Positions 59,287 to 64,000 of a stretch of 64,000 bases of DNA are shown here, in pieces. Below the pieces are notes generated by a model. It did not search any database. It was not told the origin of the DNA and worked only from the letters and a program-made list of their open reading frames with translations. How positions within the stretch are numbered: position 1 is the first letter of the stretch; each line of letters begins with the position of its first letter. The stretch comes from Bacteroidales bacterium UBA4912. Its GTDB lineage: Bacteria > Bacteroidota > Bacteroidia > Bacteroidales > Dysgonomonadaceae. Position numbers and translations under genes: made by a program. Location: positions 23,484 through 87,483 of the forward strand of contig DHCC01000089.1 of assembly GCA_002398875.1 (NCBI GenBank). The letters are read 5' to 3'.

Positions 59287-60846
59287 TTATGGCAGCTCCA
59301 TATAGTTCATATTTGGAATATTACCGCTTTCAAGCATATTCAGCATCTTCATAGTAGCTTTTATTGCAGCTACAGTCTGGTCTATATCAAGTGCTCTTGT
59401 TTTAAACACTTTACCCTCAAACTTCCAGGTGATAACAGTTTGCACATAAGCATTTGTTTTACCTCCGGGTGGTATCACTACCTCATAATCTATCAGTTCA
59501 GGTACAGGTTTATTCAGACTCCTGTATATCTTGAACATTGCTTTAGAAAAGGCATGATATTGCCCTTCTCCTGCAGCTGTTTCCTGATATTCCTTACCCT
59601 TTATAGAAATCTTCACGGTTGCTGTTGGTCTTAACCCATCAGTAAGTGTTAATGAGTAATTTAACATCTGAATATCTTTATAATCGTTCCCGTTTTTCAG
59701 TACGTCTGAAACGATATATGGTAATTCATCCAAACTAACCAACTCTTTTTTATCTCCTAATTCAATAATTCTAGAAGTAACTTTACTTGTCGACTCATCA
59801 TCAAGCTCAATTCCAAGTGTCTCCAGATTCTTTATAATGTTCGATTTCCCTGCATTTTTTCCTAGTGCATACTCACGATAACGTCCGAAACGCTCGGGCA
59901 ACAGATCATTAAAATAGAGGTTTTTCTTTTTATCTCCATCTGCATGAACACCTGCAACCTGCGTAAAGACGTTGTCACCAATCAATGGCTTATTATTTGG
60001 AATACGGACACCTGAATAGCTTTCTACAACTTTACTCACATTATATAGCTTTGATTCATCAACGTTGGTCTTCATTCGCAAATGATCATGAATGAGTGCT
60101 ATAACGCTGGTAAGTGGTGCATTTCCAGCTCGTTCTCCCAGACCATTTACTGTTACATGTACTCCCATAACCCCAGCCTTCAGTGCTTCATAAACATTGG
60201 CAACCGCAAGATCATAATCATTGTGAGCGTGAAAATCGAAATGAATTCCTGGATAACGTTCAATCATCTCAGTACAAAAAAGACGAGTTTCATCAGGATT
60301 AAGAATACCTAATGTGTCGGGAAGCATAAAGCGCTTAACAGGTTCATCCTTTAACCCGTCCATCATTTGAAACACGTAATCTTTTGACTCTCGCATACCA
60401 TTGGACCAGTCTTCGAGATAGAGATTTACGGTAAGCCCCATTTCTTTAGCAGTGTTTATGCATTTTTTTACATCTGCTAAATGCTGTTCGGGAGATTTGC
60501 GTAACTGATATTTACAATGCTTAAATGAGCCTTTGCTTAAAAGATTTACTACCTTACAACCAGCTTTGGATATCCATTCAAGAGAGGTTGTGCCGTCTAC
60601 AAAACCAAGTACTTCCAGCTTGTCTAAATAGCCGTGGGTATTAGCCCATTGCGCCATCTTTTGTACTGACTTAAACTCCCCCTCCGATACTCGTGCAGAT
60701 GCTATCTCAACTCTGTCAACTTTCAGTTCATCCAAAAGAAGGTTTACAATACTCACCTTTTCCTCTGTAGCAAAAGATACCCCTGATGTCTGTTCACCAT
60801 CACGCAGGGTAGTATCCATTATCTCTATTTTCCTTGAAACTCGCAA
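59287..60846 (-). CDS. Second LeuA-family synthase (citramalate or 2-isopropylmalate synthase)
   Basis: A 519-residue member of the DRE-TIM metallolyase family. DTTLRDGEQTSGVSFA (N-terminal metal site), FDFHAHNDYDLAVANVYEAL (HxH metal ligands) and VTVNGLGERAGNAPL match the family. A C-terminal LeuA-type regulatory domain (about residues 385-515) is present. It differs from the LeuA at the window's right edge, notably in HAHNDYD in place of HCHQDLG. The candidates are (R)-citramalate synthase, which would feed LeuC/LeuD/LeuB to make 2-oxobutyrate for isoleucine, or a second isopropylmalate synthase. The position between leuD and leuB supports either. The substrate cannot be settled by eye. Confidence 0.8.
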   Translation of the reverse strand: MRVSRKIEIMDTTLRDGEQTSGVSFATEEKVSIVNLLLDELKVDRVEIASARVSEGEFKSVQKMAQWANTHGYLDKLEVLGFVDGTTSLEWISKAGCKVVNLLSKGSFKHCKYQLRKSPEQHLADVKKCINTAKEMGLTVNLYLEDWSNGMRESKDYVFQMMDGLKDEPVKRFMLPDTLGILNPDETRLFCTEMIERYPGIHFDFHAHNDYDLAVANVYEALKAGVMGVHVTVNGLGERAGNAPLTSVIALIHDHLRMKTNVDESKLYNVSKVVESYSGVRIPNNKPLIGDNVFTQVAGVHADGDKKKNLYFNDLLPERFGRYREYALGKNAGKSNIIKNLETLGIELDDESTSKVTSRIIELGDKKELVSLDELPYIVSDVLKNGNDYKDIQMLNYSLTLTDGLRPTATVKISIKGKEYQETAAGEGQYHAFSKAMFKIYRSLNKPVPELIDYEVVIPPGGKTNAYVQTVITWKFEGKVFKTRALDIDQTVAAIKATMKMLNMLESGNIPNMNYMELP

Positions 60847-60901
60847 AATAATTAATTTTTTGAGGTGTTTTATTTTTTTCTACTAGCCTGAATAAATTAC
60901 T

Positions 60902-61501
60902 TTATTCGTACGAGAATATTCTTTTTTTCTCATATTCCAGTATCTTATCTCTGTTAGACATAAGAAAATCTATATCATCCAGACCTTTCAGCAAACACTC
61001 CTTCTTATAAACATTTATTTCAAAGGATTCTGATCTGCCTGTTTCATTGTTTACAATTGTTTGTTCTTCCAGATTTACTGTTACTGTAGCTTTTGAATTT
61101 TCTCTTGAAGATGCAAACAATTCACTTAGAAAATCTTCGGAAATAACCACTGGCAGAATACCATTGTTAAGGGCATTATTACGAAATATATCAGCAAAAA
61201 AACTGGATACCACCACCTTAAACCCGTATCCACCGATTGCCCATGCAGCATGTTCACGACTACTTCCACTTCCAAAATTCTTTCCTGCCACTAATACCTC
61301 ACCTGAATATGTAGCATCATTGAGTACAAAATCCTTTTTAGGATTTCCCTCTTTATCATAGCGCCAGTCAGCAAACAGGTTGTCTCCAAAACCATCTCTG
61401 GTGGTTGCTTTTAGAAAGCGTGCAGGTATAATCTGATCGGTGTCCACATTCTCAATTGGAAGTGGAACGTATGTTGATGTTATTGTTGTAAATTTTTCCA
61501 T
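60902..61501 (-). CDS. leuD: 3-isopropylmalate dehydratase small subunit
   Basis: A 199-residue small subunit of isopropylmalate isomerase. VPLPIENVDTDQIIPARFLKATTRDGFG, GKNFGSGSSREHAAWAI (swivel-domain substrate loop) and FRNNALNNGILPVVI are family signatures. With LeuC it converts 2- to 3-isopropylmalate, and with citramalate as substrate it gives 3-methylmalate. It lies 11 bp after leuC. Confidence 0.96.
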   Translation of the reverse strand: MEKFTTITSTYVPLPIENVDTDQIIPARFLKATTRDGFGDNLFADWRYDKEGNPKKDFVLNDATYSGEVLVAGKNFGSGSSREHAAWAIGGYGFKVVVSSFFADIFRNNALNNGILPVVISEDFLSELFASSRENSKATVTVNLEEQTIVNNETGRSESFEINVYKKECLLKGLDDIDFLMSNRDKILEYEKKRIFSYE

Positions 61502-61512
61502 TTTGTATAATA

Positions 61513-62895
61513 TTACGGTTGCGTTATTTTTCCAGTAACTGCTGCTGCAGCGGCAACAAGAGGACTTGCCAATATTGTTCTTGCGCCGGGTCCTTGTCTT
61601 CCTTCGAAATTACGGTTTGATGTAGAAACTGCATATTTTCCTGCAGGTACCTTATCATCGTTCATTGCCAGACAAGCTGAACAACCTGGTTGTCTGATCT
61701 CAAATCCTGCATCTTGCAAAATCTTATCAAGCCCCTCATCCTTAATTTGTTTTCTAACCTGCCAACTACCAGGTACAAGCCAAGCAGTAACGTTATCAGC
61801 TTTCTTTTTGCCTTTCACGTAATCTGTAAACTGTCGGAAATCTTCGATTCGTCCATTCGTACAACTTCCCAAAAACACAAAATCAATATTTTTGCCTTCA
61901 AGCTTTTCTCCAGGCTCGAATCCCATATATTTAAGAGATTTCTCGAAAGATATTTTACCTGCATTATCAATATCCTCAAGTCTGGGAATTGTGCCGTCTA
62001 TTGGCATACCCATACCTGGATTAGTACCATAAGTAATCATTGGTGGAATTTTAGCAGCATCAAATGTCACCTCTTTATCAAACACTGCATCATAGTCTGA
62101 TTTAAGTGTTTTCCAATAAGCTAAGGCTTCATCCCACCTTTCATCTTTTGGAGCAAACTGACGTCCTTTAATATAGTTAAATGTTGTTTCATCAGGAGCT
62201 ATAAGTCCACCACGTGCACCCATTTCGATACTCAGATTACAAAGAGTCATCCTCTGTTCCATTGTCAGATTACGAACAGCTTCCCCCGCATACTCAACAA
62301 AATAACCTGTTGCACCACCGGTTGTAAGTTGTGATATCATATAAAGTGCCATATCCTTAGCACCTACTTTATCATTAAGTTTACCCTCAAAATTGATACG
62401 CATTGTTTTTGGTCGGGTCTGTAAAATGCATTGTGATGCCAGAACCATCTCAACCTCACTTGTTCCAATTCCAAAAGCAATTGCTCCAAATGCTCCGTGA
62501 GTGGATGTGTGACTATCTCCACAAACAATTGTCATACCCGGTTGTGTATAACCGTTTTCCGGTCCAATAACGTGAACAATACCATTCTTCGGGTTTCCCA
62601 ATCCATAATAAGTCAGACCAAAATCACGAGCATTTTTGGCAAGTGTTTCTACTTGGAAACGGGAAATAGTATCACGTATTGGACTCTCCTGATTCATTGT
62701 AGGTATATTATGGTCCGCTGTCAGCGTAGTTTGTTCCGGTCTGAACACTTTCAGTCCACGCTCACGTAATCCTGCAAATGCCTGAGGACTTGTTACCTCA
62801 TGACACAGATGGCGATCTATATATAATTGAGTGGGACCATCCTTCACCTCTGTAACAACGTGTGCGTCCCATACTTTATCAAAAAGAGTCTTCAT
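61513..62895 (-). CDS. leuC: 3-isopropylmalate dehydratase large subunit
   Basis: A 460-residue aconitase-family Fe-S subunit. VCGDSHTSTHGAFGAIAFGIGTSEVE, FLGSCTNGRIEDFRQF (first cluster Cys) and RQPGCSACLAMN (the other two Cys) are present. It works with LeuD. It is 53 bp after leuA and 11 bp before leuD in transcription order. Confidence 0.96.
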   Translation of the reverse strand: MKTLFDKVWDAHVVTEVKDGPTQLYIDRHLCHEVTSPQAFAGLRERGLKVFRPEQTTLTADHNIPTMNQESPIRDTISRFQVETLAKNARDFGLTYYGLGNPKNGIVHVIGPENGYTQPGMTIVCGDSHTSTHGAFGAIAFGIGTSEVEMVLASQCILQTRPKTMRINFEGKLNDKVGAKDMALYMISQLTTGGATGYFVEYAGEAVRNLTMEQRMTLCNLSIEMGARGGLIAPDETTFNYIKGRQFAPKDERWDEALAYWKTLKSDYDAVFDKEVTFDAAKIPPMITYGTNPGMGMPIDGTIPRLEDIDNAGKISFEKSLKYMGFEPGEKLEGKNIDFVFLGSCTNGRIEDFRQFTDYVKGKKKADNVTAWLVPGSWQVRKQIKDEGLDKILQDAGFEIRQPGCSACLAMNDDKVPAGKYAVSTSNRNFEGRQGPGARTILASPLVAAAAAVTGKITQP

Positions 62896-62948
62896 ATATA
62901 ATTTATTTGCTGTTTTATTTGTTAAAATATTAATGTATAGTTATTTTT

Positions 62949-64000
62949 TTATTCTACGATCTTATTCACTGCATCAATAAATGCTTCCACAGACGCTGCA
63001 ACAATATCCGTATTTGCGGCAAAACCATAATAAACAACATCATTATGTTCAACTTGCATATGTACTTTACCTACATCATCACTGCCTCGGTCAATTGCCT
63101 GAATAAGAAACTCCTGGATCTTCATTTCCCTGCGAATGATGTTCTTTACTGCGCGGATAGCAGCGTCTACGGGACCATTGCCTGTTGCCGTTGCTTCAAA
63201 ATGTTCACCTGCAATATTCAGTCCGATACTTGCAACGTCACGAACACCTATACCGCAAACAACCTGCAGATAATCCACTTTGATACGATTAAGTCTGGCC
63301 TCTTTACCAACCAGCATTAGGATATCATCATCATTTACGCTCTTTTTCCTGTCTGCCAAGTTCAAAAACTCCTCATATACTTTGTCTAGCTCTTCAGATT
63401 CAAGCTTTACACCAAGCAATGAGAGTCTGTTTTTTAGTGCTGCACGACCACTTCTAGCTGTCAGTACAATTGCATTATCATCTATTCCCACATCTTTGGG
63501 ATTGATAATTTCATAAGTCTCCACATTCTTAAGTACTCCATCTTGGTGTATTCCTGAAGAATGTGCAAAAGCGTTCCTACCAACTATAGCCTTATTCGGT
63601 TGAACAGGCATATTCATCAAACTCGAAACAAGACGGCTTGTTGAATAAATATGTTGTGAATTTATATTAGTATCAAAACCTCTGTCTTTGTGGCTTCTGA
63701 GCGCCATAACCACCTCTTCAAGTGAAGTATTACCAGCTCTTTCTCCAATTCCGTTTATCGTTACCTCAACCTGACGTGCTCCATTTATTACACCAGCAAG
63801 TGTGTTTGCAGTTGCCATACCCAAATCCTGGTGACAGTGTGTCGCTAATATCGCATCTTTCAGATCTACATTTTCAACTAAATATTTAATTTTTGCTCCA
63901 TACTCGTCCGGAAAACAATAACCTGTAGTATCAGGGATATTTACAACAGTTGCACCTGCATTTACAACAGCTTGTACAACTTTTGCAAGATATTCATTAT
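62949..64000 (-). CDS. leuA: 2-isopropylmalate synthase, C-terminal part (5' end beyond window)
   Basis: About 350 codons of a LeuA whose start lies beyond the right edge. The open frame reaches position 64000. From the edge it reads VVNAGATVVNIPDTTGYCFP, then HCHQDLGMATANTLAGVINGARQVEVTINGIGERAGNTSLEEVV (metal ligands and GxGERAG) and a complete C-terminal regulatory domain that normally mediates leucine feedback. It condenses 2-oxoisovalerate with acetyl-CoA, the first leucine-specific step. An internal ATG at 63824 is not the start, because conserved sequence continues upstream. It is first of the genes visible in the cluster. Confidence 0.95.
   Translation of the reverse strand, partial: NEYLAKVVQAVVNAGATVVNIPDTTGYCFPDEYGAKIKYLVENVDLKDAILATHCHQDLGMATANTLAGVINGARQVEVTINGIGERAGNTSLEEVVMALRSHKDRGFDTNINSQHIYSTSRLVSSLMNMPVQPNKAIVGRNAFAHSSGIHQDGVLKNVETYEIINPKDVGIDDNAIVLTARSGRAALKNRLSLLGVKLESEELDKVYEEFLNLADRKKSVNDDDILMLVGKEARLNRIKVDYLQVVCGIGVRDVASIGLNIAGEHFEATATGNGPVDAAIRAVKNIIRREMKIQEFLIQAIDRGSDDVGKVHMQVEHNDVVYYGFAANTDIVAASVEAFIDAVNKIVE

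Noticed and set aside
61690..62100. A 136-codon plus-strand open frame
   Set aside because: It is antisense to leuC and rich in Cys, Phe and Ile as expected for a shadow frame.
63822..63824. ATG at 63824 as the leuA start
   Set aside because: The frame continues to 64000 with conserved LeuA sequence including the HCHQDLG metal motif.

Overview
The window looks like chromosomal DNA of a Bacteroidetes bacterium, most likely order Bacteroidales and perhaps near Porphyromonadaceae/Dysgonomonadaceae. This rests on four things: AT-rich composition; promoters of the Bacteroidetes type (TTG, 19-20 bp, TAnnTTTG); families largely confined to the phylum (NigD-like lipoprotein, DUF4837, DUF2807, duplicated DUF1599, the MauE/DoxX-like protein, the DUF2723 giant membrane protein); and an animal-type glutaminyl cyclase like that of oral Bacteroidetes. 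The genus cannot be fixed by eye. Almost every gene is a housekeeping or core metabolic gene. I see no transposon, prophage, CRISPR array, restriction system or rRNA operon.

Layout. 1-191: start of a B12-dependent ribonucleotide reductase, leaving the window on the minus strand. 0.6-9.6 kb: lipoprotein serpin, arginine decarboxylase, a cation-efflux protein, a lipoprotein prolyl oligopeptidase with a dicarboxylate/amino-acid symporter and a DUF488 protein, and MntP. 9.8-14.8 kb: a TonB-dependent receptor and a compact proA-proB-proC operon. 15-21 kb (minus): gyrB, LD-carboxypeptidase, NhaP-type antiporter, glutaminyl cyclase and sufE, close enough to be one operon. 21.2-22.1 kb: tRNA-Glu and rpsT on the minus strand, diverging from rpmH. 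22.3-26.9 kb (plus): PASTA protein, rluD-type synthase, D-Ala-D-Ala ligase, lipid acyltransferase and NigD-like lipoprotein. 26.9-30 kb (minus): periplasmic TonB_C protein and ahpC-ahpF.

30.2-32 kb (plus): typA. 32-37.5 kb (minus): ndk, M23/LysM peptidase, DUF1599, MauE/DoxX-like, tpiA, SPOR lipoprotein-like protein and folE. 38.1-42.3 kb (plus): DUF2723 membrane protein and a NodB deacetylase. 42.5-49.1 kb (plus): a complete MacB-type tripartite efflux locus (ATPase, two FtsX-fold permeases, adaptor, TolC) followed by a GIN/DUF2807 repeat protein. 49.3-52.5 kb: rlmN, DUF4837 lipoprotein, pdxA. 52.7-64 kb (minus): a branched-chain amino-acid cluster in transcription order leuA-leuC-leuD-second LeuA-family gene-leuB-ilvD-ilvB-ilvN-ilvC. 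It covers nearly the whole valine/isoleucine/leucine route except the transaminase and a threonine deaminase. A citramalate-type second synthase would be one way to fill that last gap.

The most unusual signal is not a gene. Two divergent intergenic regions 36 kb apart (about 1979-2090, between serpin and speA; about 37788-37910, between ndk and the DUF2723 gene) each hold a degenerate tandem array of 11-bp units resembling GTTAGGACTTT. In each, a second array in opposite orientation lies just to the left. The helical-repeat period, the head-to-head layout and the shared placement upstream of plus-strand promoters suggest a protein-binding or structural DNA element that I do not recognise.
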